Assembly (NCBI GenBank): GCA_043802345.1
Contig: JAZDLC010000346.1
Span: 1-7,865, forward strand
DNA length: 7,865 nucleotides
From: JAZDLC01 sp043802345
GTDB taxonomy: Bacteria > Planctomycetota > B15-G4 > JADJEK01
Direction: 5' to 3'
A program made the position numbers and the translations under genes. The notes beneath the pieces were generated by a model. The model was not told the DNA's origin, did no database searches, and saw only the letters and a program-made list of their open reading frames with translations. This document shows, piece by piece, positions 1-7,014 of the stretch (the first letter of the stretch is position 1; every line of letters begins with the position of its first letter).

Positions 1-2
1 AG

Positions 3-3000
3 GCGGCGGAGAAGGAGGGCGAGAAGCCGGAAGAAGCCCTCTCCTCCGCCACCCTGTCAGCCCTGAAGCTGCGCAACCTGGGACCCGCCCTGACTTCCGG
101 GCGGATCGGCGACTTCGCGGTCGATCCGGACAATCCGGCCCGGTTCTTCGTGGCGGTCTGCTCGGGAGGAGTGTGGAAGACGGAGAACGCGGGGACCACC
201 TGGAAGCCGATCTTCGACGGCGAGGGTTCGTATTCCATCGGCTGTCTGGCCCTTGATCCCACTGATTCCAACGTGCTGTGGGTCGGCACCGGGGAGAACA
301 ACAGCCAGCGCTCGGTCTCCTTTGGTGACGGCATCTACAAGTCGGTGGATGGGGGGAAGAGCTTCAAGAACATGGGGCTCAAGGACTCGGAGCATATCGG
401 CATGATCGCCATCTCGCCGGACGATCCGGACACGGTCTACGTGGCGGCTCAAGGGCCGCTCTGGCGACCCGGAGGCGACCGGGGCCTCTACCGGAGCAGG
501 GACGGCGGGACTTCCTGGGAGAAGATCCTGGAGATCAGCGAGAACACCGGCGTGAACGAGGTGCATCTCGATCCGAGGAATCCGCAGGTCGTCTACGCTT
601 CCGCCTACCAGCGGCGCCGCCGCGTCTGGACCCTGATCGACGGCGGGCCGGAATCGGCGCTGTACAAGTCGACCGACGCCGGCGAGACCTGGCGCAAGCT
701 GAAGAGCGGTCTTCCTTCCGCGGACATGGGGCGGATCGGCCTCGATCTCTCGCCGGCGGACCCGGATGTGCTCTACGCCATCGTGGAGGCCGCCGAGGGG
801 AAGGGCGGGGTCTTCCGCTCCACCGACCGGGGGGAGAGCTGGGAGAAGCGGAGCGGCCACATGTCGACCAGCCCCCAGTATTACAATGAGCTGTTCTCTG
901 ACCCGGTCGAGGTGGACCGCGTCTACTCGCTCAGCACCCTCCTGATGATGACGGAGGATGGCGGCAAGACCTGGAACCGGGTGCCGGGCCGGAACCGGCA
1001 TGTGGACGACCACGCGCTCTGGATCGACCCGAAGGACACCGACCATCTGATGGTCGGTTGCGACGGCGGCGTCTACACCACTTGGGACCGCGGCGCCGCC
1101 TGGGATTTCCGGCCGAATCTCCCGGTGACCCAGTTCTACAAGGTGGCGCTCGACAACGCCTCGCCCTTCTACAACGTCTACGGCGGAACGCAGGACAACA
1201 ACACGCTGGGAGGCCCCTCCCGCACCCTGAACCCGGCGGGGATCGCCAACGAGGACTGGCTCATCACCGTGGGAGGAGACGGTTTCGAACCGCAGGTCGA
1301 CCCGACCGACCCGAACATCGTCTACAGCCAGTGGCAGTACGCCGGACTGGTCCGCTACGACAGGAGGAGCGGCGAGACGATCGACATCAAGCCGATGGAA
1401 GCTCCCGGCGAGGAGCCGCTGCGCTGGAACTGGGACTCGCCTCTCCTGATCAGCCCGCACCTGCATACGCGGCTCTATTTCGGCGCCAACAAGCTCTTCC
1501 AGTCGGACGACCGGGGCGATTCCTGGCGGCTTGTCAGCGGCGACCTGACGCGCCAGATCGACCGCGACCAGCTCGAGGTGATGGGCAAGATCCAGAACGT
1601 CGATGCGGTCTCGAAGAGCGGCTCCACCTCGGTCTACGGCAACCTCGTGGCCCTGACCGAGTCGCCGCTCGTGGAGGGGCTGATCTACACTGGATCGGAT
1701 GACGGTCTGGTTCACGTCACTGCGGACGGCGGGAAGAACTGGCGGAAGATCTCGACCTTCCCCGGCGTGGAGGAGAGAACCTACGTGAGCCAACTGGTGG
1801 CCTCGGTGAACGCTCCGGACACGGTCTTCGCCGCCTTCGACAACCACAAGAACGGCGACTTCCGGCCGTACCTGCTGAAGAGCGTGGACCGCGGCGAGAC
1901 CTGGGTCTCGATCGCCGGCAACCTGCCCGAGCGCCACGTCGTCTACTGCGTGGGCGAGGACCACGTCAATCCGAACCTGCTGTTCGCGGGCACGGAGTTC
2001 GGCCTTCACGTCACCCTGGACGGCGGCGAGAAATGGCACCAGTTGAAAGGCGGGCTGCCGACCATCGCCGTCCGCGATCTCGAGCTGCAGCGCCGCGAAG
2101 ACGACCTGGTGCTGGCCACGTTCGGCCGCGGCTTCTACGTGCTCGACGACTACTCGCCGCTCCGGCTCATCACCAAGGAACTGCTGGAGCAGCCGGCGAC
2201 GTTGTTCAAGGTGAAGAACGCACTCCAGTATGCCCAGACGAGCCGCCTGGGAGGTTCCGGCCGCGGCGCCCAGGGGGCTTCCTACTACACGGCCGAGAAT
2301 CCTCCGTACGGCGCCGTCTTCACCTATCATTTGAAGGAGAAGGTGAAGACCCTCAAGGAGCTGCGCAAGGAGGCGGAGAAGGAGGCCCGAAAGAAGAAGG
2401 TCGCCGAACCGTACCCGACCTTCGAAGAGCTGCGGGCGGAGGATCGGGAGACCCCTCCCTCGGTCTTCTTGACGATCTCGGACGAGAGCGGCCAGATCGT
2501 GCGCCGCGTCCCGGCCTCCCGCAACAAGGGGATCCACCGGGTCGACTGGGATTTGCGGTATCCGAGCGCGGGCCCCGCCGCCCCCTCGCGCGGGGAGGAT
2601 GACGAGGAAGAGGGAGAGGGACGCCGCGGCAGGGGCAGCGCGGGTCCGATGGCCCTGCCGGGAACCTACCTCGTCGCGCTCGCTCAGATGAAGGACGGCG
2701 TGACGACCGTGCTCGCCGGCCCGGAGAGCTTCGAAGTCATTCCTCTCGACCTGGCGACGCTGAAGCAGGCCGATCGCAAGGAAGTCCTCGACTTCCGCCT
2801 GAAGATGCAGCGCCTCAGGCGCGCGGTCAGCGGGGCCTCCCGGGTGGCCGGCGAAGCGGACAGCCGATTGAAGCTGCTCGGGTCGGCGTACCAGAGCACG
2901 CCCGGAGCGGAGCCGGCCATTCTCGGGCGGATCCACGCCCTCGAGCAGCAGCTCAAGGAGCTGCGCACGGAACTGGACGGCGACGACACGCTCAGCTCCC

Positions 3001-3248
3001 GCAATGCTCCGACCCCGATTTCGATCACCTCACGCGTCATGGGCGTGGTCGGCGACCAGTGGAACAGCACGGTGCCACCGACCAAAACCCAGCGCGACGC
3101 CTACCAGCAGGCCGGCCAGGCCTTCGCGAAGGTCCTGAGCGATCTGCGCACGCTGATGGAGAAAGACCTGGTCCAGATCGAGGCCGACCTCGAAGCCGCC
3201 GGCGCCCCCTGGACGCCCGGCCGCGTCCCGGACTGGAAGATCGAGTAG
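3..3248 (+). CDS. VPS10/sortilin-like Asp-box beta-propeller protein, 5'-truncated
   Basis: The frame is open from the window edge, so the start and any signal peptide lie outside; 1081 residues are visible. A Lys/Glu-rich linker (about 1-13) leads into LRNLGPALTSGRIGDFAVDP, a typical opening of the large bacterial BNR/VPS10 'glycosyl hydrolase' proteins. Eleven Asp boxes (S/T-x-D-x-G-x-x-W pattern) are visible near residues 59, 113, 164, 222, 272, 316, 359, 500, 572, 626 and 670, which implies one or two multi-bladed propellers. After about residue 700 come a charged helical insert (about 779-816), a beta-rich piece containing GIHRVDWDLRY, a low-complexity acidic then Gly/Arg linker (about 865-880), and a helical coiled-coil-like C-terminus. 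Known members are usually exported, and most have no demonstrated enzymatic activity; sialidase-type catalysis is not implied by Asp boxes alone. An extracytoplasmic binding or scaffold role is inferred. The gene ends at TAG and converges on the next gene. Confidence 0.93.
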   Translation, partial: AAEKEGEKPEEALSSATLSALKLRNLGPALTSGRIGDFAVDPDNPARFFVAVCSGGVWKTENAGTTWKPIFDGEGSYSIGCLALDPTDSNVLWVGTGENNSQRSVSFGDGIYKSVDGGKSFKNMGLKDSEHIGMIAISPDDPDTVYVAAQGPLWRPGGDRGLYRSRDGGTSWEKILEISENTGVNEVHLDPRNPQVVYASAYQRRRRVWTLIDGGPESALYKSTDAGETWRKLKSGLPSADMGRIGLDLSPADPDVLYAIVEAAEGKGGVFRSTDRGESWEKRSGHMSTSPQYYNELFSDPVEVDRVYSLSTLLMMTEDGGKTWNRVPGRNRHVDDHALWIDPKDTDHLMVGCDGGVYTTWDRGAAWDFRPNLPVTQFYKVALDNASPFYNVYGGTQDNNTLGGPSRTLNPAGIANEDWLITVGGDGFEPQVDPTDPNIVYSQWQYAGLVRYDRRSGETIDIKPMEAPGEEPLRWNWDSPLLISPHLHTRLYFGANKLFQSDDRGDSWRLVSGDLTRQIDRDQLEVMGKIQNVDAVSKSGSTSVYGNLVALTESPLVEGLIYTGSDDGLVHVTADGGKNWRKISTFPGVEERTYVSQLVASVNAPDTVFAAFDNHKNGDFRPYLLKSVDRGETWVSIAGNLPERHVVYCVGEDHVNPNLLFAGTEFGLHVTLDGGEKWHQLKGGLPTIAVRDLELQRREDDLVLATFGRGFYVLDDYSPLRLITKELLEQPATLFKVKNALQYAQTSRLGGSGRGAQGASYYTAENPPYGAVFTYHLKEKVKTLKELRKEAEKEARKKKVAEPYPTFEELRAEDRETPPSVFLTISDESGQIVRRVPASRNKGIHRVDWDLRYPSAGPAAPSRGEDDEEEGEGRRGRGSAGPMALPGTYLVALAQMKDGVTTVLAGPESFEVIPLDLATLKQADRKEVLDFRLKMQRLRRAVSGASRVAGEADSRLKLLGSAYQSTPGAEPAILGRIHALEQQLKELRTELDGDDTLSSRNAPTPISITSRVMGVVGDQWNSTVPPTKTQRDAYQQAGQAFAKVLSDLRTLMEKDLVQIEADLEAAGAPWTPGRVPDWKIE

Positions 3249-3291
3249 GCGGGCCGCGCAGCGGCGGGTTGGAGAAGAGAAGAAAGAGAGA

Positions 3292-3382
3292 ACTCTCGCA
3301 GAGGCGCAGAGGGCGCAGAGATTGATGGGGAGGACAATCCTCTGCGATCTTGGCGGCTTGGCGAGAGAAGATCCGGATTCGA
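3292..3382. repeat. 91-bp palindromic intergenic repeat, copy A
   Basis: This copy is 85/91 identical to the copy at 4920-5010 and in the same orientation. It contains a long imperfect inverted repeat: a left arm at 3293-3319 starting CTCTCGCAGAGGCGCAGAG, and a right arm at 3341-3367 ending GGCTTGGCGAGAG, separated by about 21 nt. The left arm carries short GCAGAG-type reiterations. It lies between two convergent genes (stops at 3248 and 3439), so its hairpin could act as a bidirectional transcription end; there is no T-tract to prove this. Repeats of this look (CTCTCGCAGAGACGCAGAG...) are familiar as dispersed intergenic elements in several bacterial phyla, and their translation gives spurious peptides. 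Confidence 0.85.
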
Positions 3383-3438
3383 CGTCGTGCCGGTCAGCAG
3401 TGGCCCGGAGTCAGAAGAACGGGGGACCGTTTCCGTCT

Positions 3439-4731
3439 TCATTCCTCGACCACGAACCACTCCTTCAATTCCAGGGTCACGTTGCGATTGTGATCCACGA
3501 CCGTGGCGTGAACCCAGTACTTGCCGCTCGGGTCGTCCGGCTCGATGATGATCGTCACGAAGCCACTGCCAAGCTGATCCGCCTCTGGCGGCTGCGTGCA
3601 GGGTCCTTCGATTCCAACAAGGTCTGGAACCTCCGCATACACCGATCCATCGGGCTTCTTCACCAGTACGTCGTAGGTCACCCTGGCTCTTCCGTCCTCG
3701 CCCACCTTCGGGTTCCAGAAGAGAATGGTGGTCTCGATCGGTTCCCCCCGGACGGCCAGTCTCGTCGGCCGCAGCACAGGCGGCTCCGGACGCTTCATCG
3801 CCTCGTAGAAGGCCTCTGAGTCCTTCGTCAGCCAGAGTGCTGCGCTGAAATCCTCCTTTGACTTGACGTTGTCCGCCTCCTGCGTCGCCGCTTCCTTCTC
3901 GTTCCTGGCCCTGGCTTCAGTCACGATGCTGGTCGCCAGCTCCTTGACCCGGCCATCGCTCGTCTTCGCGACTCGTTCCAGGACGTCCAGTACGGCCGGG
4001 TACATCGCCGCGTTTCTCGTCAGGCTCATCATCGCTGACTGACTGCTCAGCATCTTGACCAGCTCGCTCCCCTCCGCACTGCCGGGCTCCGGCTTGCTGC
4101 CGTACAGCTCGCGAAGCCGGCTCTTGAAGGCGTCGTCCGGGACCTGAAAGGTCTCGAGCATGCCGGCGATCTTCCTGATGTACAGCTCGTCGCCCGAGGC
4201 GTAGAAGCCACCCCAGAGAACGTCCAACACCTGCCAGTGGGTGACCTCCATCTCCGGAAAGTAGAAGGTCCTTGGCGCCACCGACTTCGCGACAACCTCC
4301 TCCGGGAAACCAAACCCCTTCCGCACAGTCTCGAACGCCTCTGCGCGATGCTTCGTGGCGCCGCAGGCGAGAATCTCCGCCCCGAGGGACGCCTTCTCGC
4401 CCGACGTCTCCGCCACCATCCGCTTCGCGAACGGCAGTTCCAGTTCGGGATGATCATGGATGATCTGCGCCATGAACGCCGTCAGGATGAGCTTGGAGTG
4501 CGGATTCCTGGTCGCCTCGGCTCCGCGATTGAACTCCTCGAGATCCAGTTCGAAGAACCAGTCAATGGCGTCCGCCGGCTTCGGATCCTGATGATAGCTC
4601 TGGACATGAGCGGTCAGGTCCTTGTCGAAGGGGAAGATCGCGAACTGGGCCGACGCCGATTCGCCGGTGAGCAGTCCAAGGGCGATCCACCAGATCGTTG
4701 CCGCTACTCTGACTACAGTCGCAACCTTCAC
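3439..4731 (-). CDS. Exported protein of unknown function with C-terminal Ig-like domain
   Basis: A 430-residue protein that I do not recognise as a named family. The GTG start at 4731 is chosen because a near-perfect Shine-Dalgarno AAGGAGGT sits 7 nt upstream and the result is a clean signal peptide: a short basic n-region, the hydrophobic core VAATIWWIALGLL, and an ASA|Q cleavage site after residue 28. An in-frame ATG at 4782, itself preceded by GAGAGG, would add 17 residues and remains possible. Residues about 30-250 look helical and include the stretch HWQVLDVLWGGFYASGDELY. A charged linker (about 270-300) follows. Residues about 317-430 look like a beta-sandwich (Ig/macroglobulin-like), with GKYWVHATVVDH near the end and finishing in EWFVVEE. 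No lipobox, transmembrane anchor or catalytic motif is apparent. Location is inferred to be periplasmic or secreted. The gene is monocistronic, convergent with the propeller gene, and bracketed by two direct repeats. Confidence 0.85.
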   Translation of the reverse strand: MKVATVVRVAATIWWIALGLLTGESASAQFAIFPFDKDLTAHVQSYHQDPKPADAIDWFFELDLEEFNRGAEATRNPHSKLILTAFMAQIIHDHPELELPFAKRMVAETSGEKASLGAEILACGATKHRAEAFETVRKGFGFPEEVVAKSVAPRTFYFPEMEVTHWQVLDVLWGGFYASGDELYIRKIAGMLETFQVPDDAFKSRLRELYGSKPEPGSAEGSELVKMLSSQSAMMSLTRNAAMYPAVLDVLERVAKTSDGRVKELATSIVTEARARNEKEAATQEADNVKSKEDFSAALWLTKDSEAFYEAMKRPEPPVLRPTRLAVRGEPIETTILFWNPKVGEDGRARVTYDVLVKKPDGSVYAEVPDLVGIEGPCTQPPEADQLGSGFVTIIIEPDDPSGKYWVHATVVDHNRNVTLELKEWFVVEE

Positions 4732-4738
4732 AATCTCT

Positions 4739-4746
4739 ACCTCCTT
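4739..4746 (-). promoter_or_regulatory. Strong ribosome binding site for the GTG start at 4731
   Basis: The minus strand reads AAGGAGGT, then 7 nt (AGAGATT), then GTG. This match to the anti-Shine-Dalgarno is the strongest in the window and is the reason for preferring GTG over the upstream ATG at 4782. The site lies inside the coding frame if the longer start is used. Confidence 0.6.
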
Positions 4747-4811
4747 GCCGCCGGGGAGATTCGCTGCCAGGGTCGGGAGCATGACGTTTCCTCTCTTCCT
4801 TGGGGCCGGTC

Positions 4812-4840
4812 ATGGTAACGCCGCGAAGTTTCGCTGCCAA
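4812..4840 (-). promoter_or_regulatory. Candidate sigma70-type promoter of the exported-protein gene
   Basis: The minus strand reads TTGGCA (4840-4835), a 17-nt spacer, then TACCAT (4817-4812). These are 5/6 and 4/6 matches to consensus at ideal spacing. Transcription would begin near 4805, giving a leader of about 74 nt to the GTG or about 23 nt to the alternative ATG. The assignment rests on sequence match only. Confidence 0.35.
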
Positions 4841-4919
4841 GATCCGAGACGGACTGCGGGGCGTAGGGTCACGCGGGCCGCGGCGCGACTGCGGTGGATG
4901 TTCGAGAACGGAGGAGAAG

Positions 4920-5010
4920 ACTCTCGCAGAGACGCAGAGAACGCAGAGATTGATGGGGAGAACAATTTTCTGCGATCTTGGCGGCTTGGCGAGAGAAGAT
5001 CCGGATTCGA
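4920..5010. repeat. 91-bp palindromic intergenic repeat, copy B
   Basis: Second direct copy of the element at 3292-3382. All six differences between the copies are transitions, with no indels. The inverted arms are 4921-4947 and 4969-4995, 21 of 27 positions paired around a 21-nt loop. It lies between the end of the toxin gene (5079) and the promoter of the exported-protein gene, where a hairpin could separate the two minus-strand transcription units. The conserved block continues beyond the right arm through GAAGATCCGGATTCGA, so the repeated unit is larger than the hairpin itself. Confidence 0.85.
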
Positions 5011-5078
5011 ACACGTCCATGCACCGGACAGCCGGCGCTGCACCTCAGCCGCTGGTGGTGAAGTCGTGGGCCATCCGG

Positions 5079-5423
5079 CTACTTGGCCAGGGATAGAACG
5101 AGCCGGAGTCCCGACTCGACCGTCTCGACCACCGAGGACGCAAGCTTCCCCACTCGTTCCACCAGAAAGGACCGATCCAGTGTCAGGAGCTGGGACACGT
5201 TGACCAGCGACTCCCGAGGCAACTTGCTCTGGCGGCGTGTCAGGCGAACGTTACCGGGCGCGTCGGCAAGCCGTATGTTGGAGGAGATCGCGGCGACGAT
5301 GACCGTCCCGATGCGACTGGCATTGAAGGAGTCGGCCTGGACCACGAGAACCGGCCGCCGAAAGCCCGGCTCTGATCCGCGCGGTCCGGGCAAGTCCGCC
5401 CACCAGATCTCACCGCGCTTCAT
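5079..5423 (-). CDS. MazF/PemK-family toxin (endoribonuclease)
   Basis: 114 residues, the usual size for the family. The opening MKRGEIWWADLPGPRGSEPG and then RRPVLVVQ match the MazF/PemK (CcdB-like SH3 barrel) fold, as do ISSN at 46-49, the ESLVNVSQLLTLDRSFL stretch (71-87) and the closing VGKL helix. Known MazF toxins cut mRNA at short single-stranded motifs, using an Arg after the first loop and a Thr/Ser after the second strand. Here Arg22/Arg23 and Ser47 occupy those places; Ser instead of Thr is a conservative change. The ATG start is fixed by the TGATG junction with the antitoxin; a GTG at 5429 is in frame but less likely. Translation is probably coupled to the antitoxin, since GAGG lies 10 nt upstream within the antitoxin gene. 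Cleavage specificity cannot be read from the sequence. Confidence 0.93.
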   Translation of the reverse strand: MKRGEIWWADLPGPRGSEPGFRRPVLVVQADSFNASRIGTVIVAAISSNIRLADAPGNVRLTRRQSKLPRESLVNVSQLLTLDRSFLVERVGKLASSVVETVESGLRLVLSLAK

Positions 5424-5665
5424 CACCACTCGTCCTCGGGGAGCGAGGCAATCTGCATCTGTTCCAGGACCGGATCGACCGATCCACTCCCCGACCCCTC
5501 GGCATAGATCCCGTCCAGGGCCTGAGTGACCAGCTTGTCGGCATGGCGCTCCAGGAAGGCGCTCAAGGCACGGCGGTAGAGTTCGCTGCGGCTCAGGCCC
5601 AGGCGCTTCGCGGCTCGTTCCGCGGCTCGGAAGAGATCGTCAGAAATGGAAATCGCAGTCTTCAT
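5423..5665 (-). CDS. Ribbon-helix-helix antitoxin (MazE-like partner)
   Basis: 80 residues. Residues 1-40 form a ribbon-helix-helix DNA-binding domain: strand TAISIS, then helix DDLFRAAERAAKRLG, the turn LSRSE and helix LYRRALSAFLE. This domain dimerises and binds operator DNA. The tail (about 41-80) is acidic, contains a Gly/Ser linker and DPVLEQMQIASLPEDEW, and ends in Trp; such tails in this family wrap and block the MazF partner. The stop TGA shares one base with the toxin ATG, giving the normal antitoxin-first order and an expected excess of antitoxin. No Shine-Dalgarno precedes the ATG (the minus strand reads CGTTGGC before it), which fits the predicted leaderless transcript. Autoregulation through the palindrome at 5674-5691 is inferred. 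Confidence 0.92.
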   Translation of the reverse strand: MKTAISISDDLFRAAERAAKRLGLSRSELYRRALSAFLERHADKLVTQALDGIYAEGSGSGSVDPVLEQMQIASLPEDEW

Positions 5666-5672
5666 GCCAACG

Positions 5673-5701
5673 AGTATGACCCGAGTTATACCTCATGTCA
5701 A
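5673..5701 (-). promoter_or_regulatory. Toxin-antitoxin promoter with embedded operator palindrome
   Basis: The minus strand reads TTGACA (5701-5696, perfect -35), a 17-nt spacer, then CATACT (5678-5673, 4/6 match to -10), only 7 nt before the antitoxin ATG. A start site at the usual distance falls on the A of that ATG. The spacer and -10 contain GTATAAC-TCGG-GTCATAC (5691-5674), an inverted repeat with 6 of 7 positions matching. It is a good candidate binding site for the ribbon-helix-helix antitoxin. TATAAC within the left arm is an alternative -10 but lacks a good -35. Confidence 0.6.
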
Positions 5702-5725
5702 GAACGAGGTCTGATGACCGGACGG

Positions 5726-5738
5726 CCCGACGGTCGGG
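5726..5738 (-). terminator. Short GC hairpin after the ATPase gene
   Basis: Perfect inverted repeat CCCGAC-G-GTCGGG in the 103-nt gap between the ATPase stop and the antitoxin start, with further overlapping complementarity (GACCG at 5716-5720 with CGGTC at 5731-5735). It could end ATPase transcription, but there is no T-tract, so terminator function is a guess. Confidence 0.2.
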
Positions 5739-5768
5739 GAGAGGGACGATCCCGTCTTCCATCCCCCA

Positions 5769-7007
5769 TCAGGCCCAGACGGATGCGACCGGCAGGGCGG
5801 AGTACGGTTCGCCGAATCCGAGCGACTCGGTTCCGGTGTAGAGAACGATGCCTCTCTTGAACCGGGCGCCGGTCGCCTCCGCCAGCGACCGCAGACCGTT
5901 GAAGTCGCGGTGCCCGACCGTGGCGTTGGCCTTGATCTCGATGCCGACAAGATCCCCGCCGCGGTCTTCCAGAAGCAGATCGACCTCCTGGCCCGCGCTG
6001 GTCCGGTAGTGGTACAGGTCCGGCCGCACATGGGACCAGGTTGCCTGCTTGGTCAGTTCCATGGTCACGAAACTCTCGAGCAACGAACCGCGCAGGCCGC
6101 CCTCGCGTTGCAGGCGCTCCTGGTCCAGCCCCAGCAGGCTGGCCATCAGGCCGCAATCGATCAACGTCACCTTGGGTGCCTTGACCAGACGCTTGCCCAG
6201 ATTGGTCGACCAGGCCGGGATGAGCCGAAGCAGAAACGTCGCCTCCAGCAGCGCCATGTATCGCTTCAAGGTCGTGTGGGGAACGGAGACGCTTCGTGAC
6301 ACGTCGGCCAGGTTGAGCAGGCCCGACGCGCGGGAAGCGAGGAGCTTCAGGAGCCGCGGCAGGCCTGTCAGTCCCTCGATGTTGGCGATGTCCCTGACGT
6401 CACGTTGCAGGATGGTCGTGACATAGGAGCCGAACCAGACGTCCCGGCGTTCGGTGCGTGTACGTTCCTGAACCTCTGGAAAGCCGCCGGTGAGCATCCT
6501 TCCCCAGAGGTCGGCCGAGCCTCCAGCCGGCTCGAAGTCGAGCGGCGCGGAGGCGAAGACACGGTCGATGAACCGCTCCTTTCGGCTCAGGAGTTCGCCC
6601 TGGGACAGCGGCCAGAGAGTGACGATGTCCATACGGCCCGCGAGCGATTCCGAGAGCTCGGGGAGCGTGAGGACGTTGGCCGAACCTGTCAGCAGAAACT
6701 GACCAGGGACCCGGTTTCGATCGATGACCAGTTTCATGGCCTGGAAGAGTCCGGGAGCCCGCTGCACTTCATCAATCAACACCGGGCCTTGCAGGCCGGT
6801 GATGAAGCCTTGCGGGTCTTCGCGCGCCGCGGCCAACGTCGCCGCGTCATCGAGCGAGAGATCTCTCCTTGCACGTCCCGCGGTCGGAGCCTCCGCGATG
6901 GCTCGTGCCAGAGTCGTCTTGCCGGTCTGCCGGGCTCCGTGGATCAACACGGCCGGACTGTCGGCGAGCGCATCGACTACAGACTCGTGACTATTGCGCC
7001 GGAACAT
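5769..7007 (-). CDS. AAA_14/DUF4143-family ATPase with PD-(D/E)xK-like C-terminus
   Basis: 412 residues, the normal length for this family. Walker A is GARQTGKT at 24-31, Walker B is VLIDEVQ at 76-82, and a sensor-like FLLTGSAN is at 104-111. The family motifs GGFPE (about 174-178) and LQRDVRDIANI (about 200-210) follow. A winged-helix-like segment (about 232-260, LADVSRSVSVPHTTLKRYMALL) leads to a DUF4143 domain with E311, D343 (in GQEVDLLL) and E357-I-K359 (in GIEIKA), the pattern of a PD-(D/E)xK nuclease fold. The domain set predicts ATP binding and hydrolysis and possible DNA binding; substrate and biological role are unknown for most members. The ATG at 7007 is chosen; the frame continues upstream to a TTG at 7043, but that TTG is part of a TTGACA -35 box. 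The gene is on the same strand as the toxin-antitoxin pair but has its own promoter and a 103-nt gap, so a shared role is not proven. Confidence 0.92.
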   Translation of the reverse strand: MFRRNSHESVVDALADSPAVLIHGARQTGKTTLARAIAEAPTAGRARRDLSLDDAATLAAAREDPQGFITGLQGPVLIDEVQRAPGLFQAMKLVIDRNRVPGQFLLTGSANVLTLPELSESLAGRMDIVTLWPLSQGELLSRKERFIDRVFASAPLDFEPAGGSADLWGRMLTGGFPEVQERTRTERRDVWFGSYVTTILQRDVRDIANIEGLTGLPRLLKLLASRASGLLNLADVSRSVSVPHTTLKRYMALLEATFLLRLIPAWSTNLGKRLVKAPKVTLIDCGLMASLLGLDQERLQREGGLRGSLLESFVTMELTKQATWSHVRPDLYHYRTSAGQEVDLLLEDRGGDLVGIEIKANATVGHRDFNGLRSLAEATGARFKRGIVLYTGTESLGFGEPYSALPVASVWA

Positions 7008-7014
7008 GGTGATA

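Noticed and set aside
57..2936. A 959-codon open frame on the minus strand opposite the propeller gene
   Set aside because: It mirrors the codon periodicity of the GC-rich sense gene; the translation is Arg/Val/Leu/Asp-rich with no recognisable domain, whereas the sense frame has eleven Asp boxes.
3248..3439. Convergent-gene gap as a classical intrinsic terminator
   Set aside because: The repeat hairpin is long and imperfect and no T-tract follows on either strand, so it is listed as a repeat only.
4760..4850. TTCGCTGCCA occurring twice, 70 bp apart, upstream of the exported-protein gene
   Set aside because: Only 10 nt match exactly and the flanks diverge; one copy overlaps the proposed -35 box. 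Too short to call a repeat.
4562..5020. Open frames on both strands through repeat copy B, yielding peptides such as NLCVLCVSARVFS
   Set aside because: These are translations of the palindromic repeat, a known source of spurious ORFs; they overlap the well-supported exported-protein gene.
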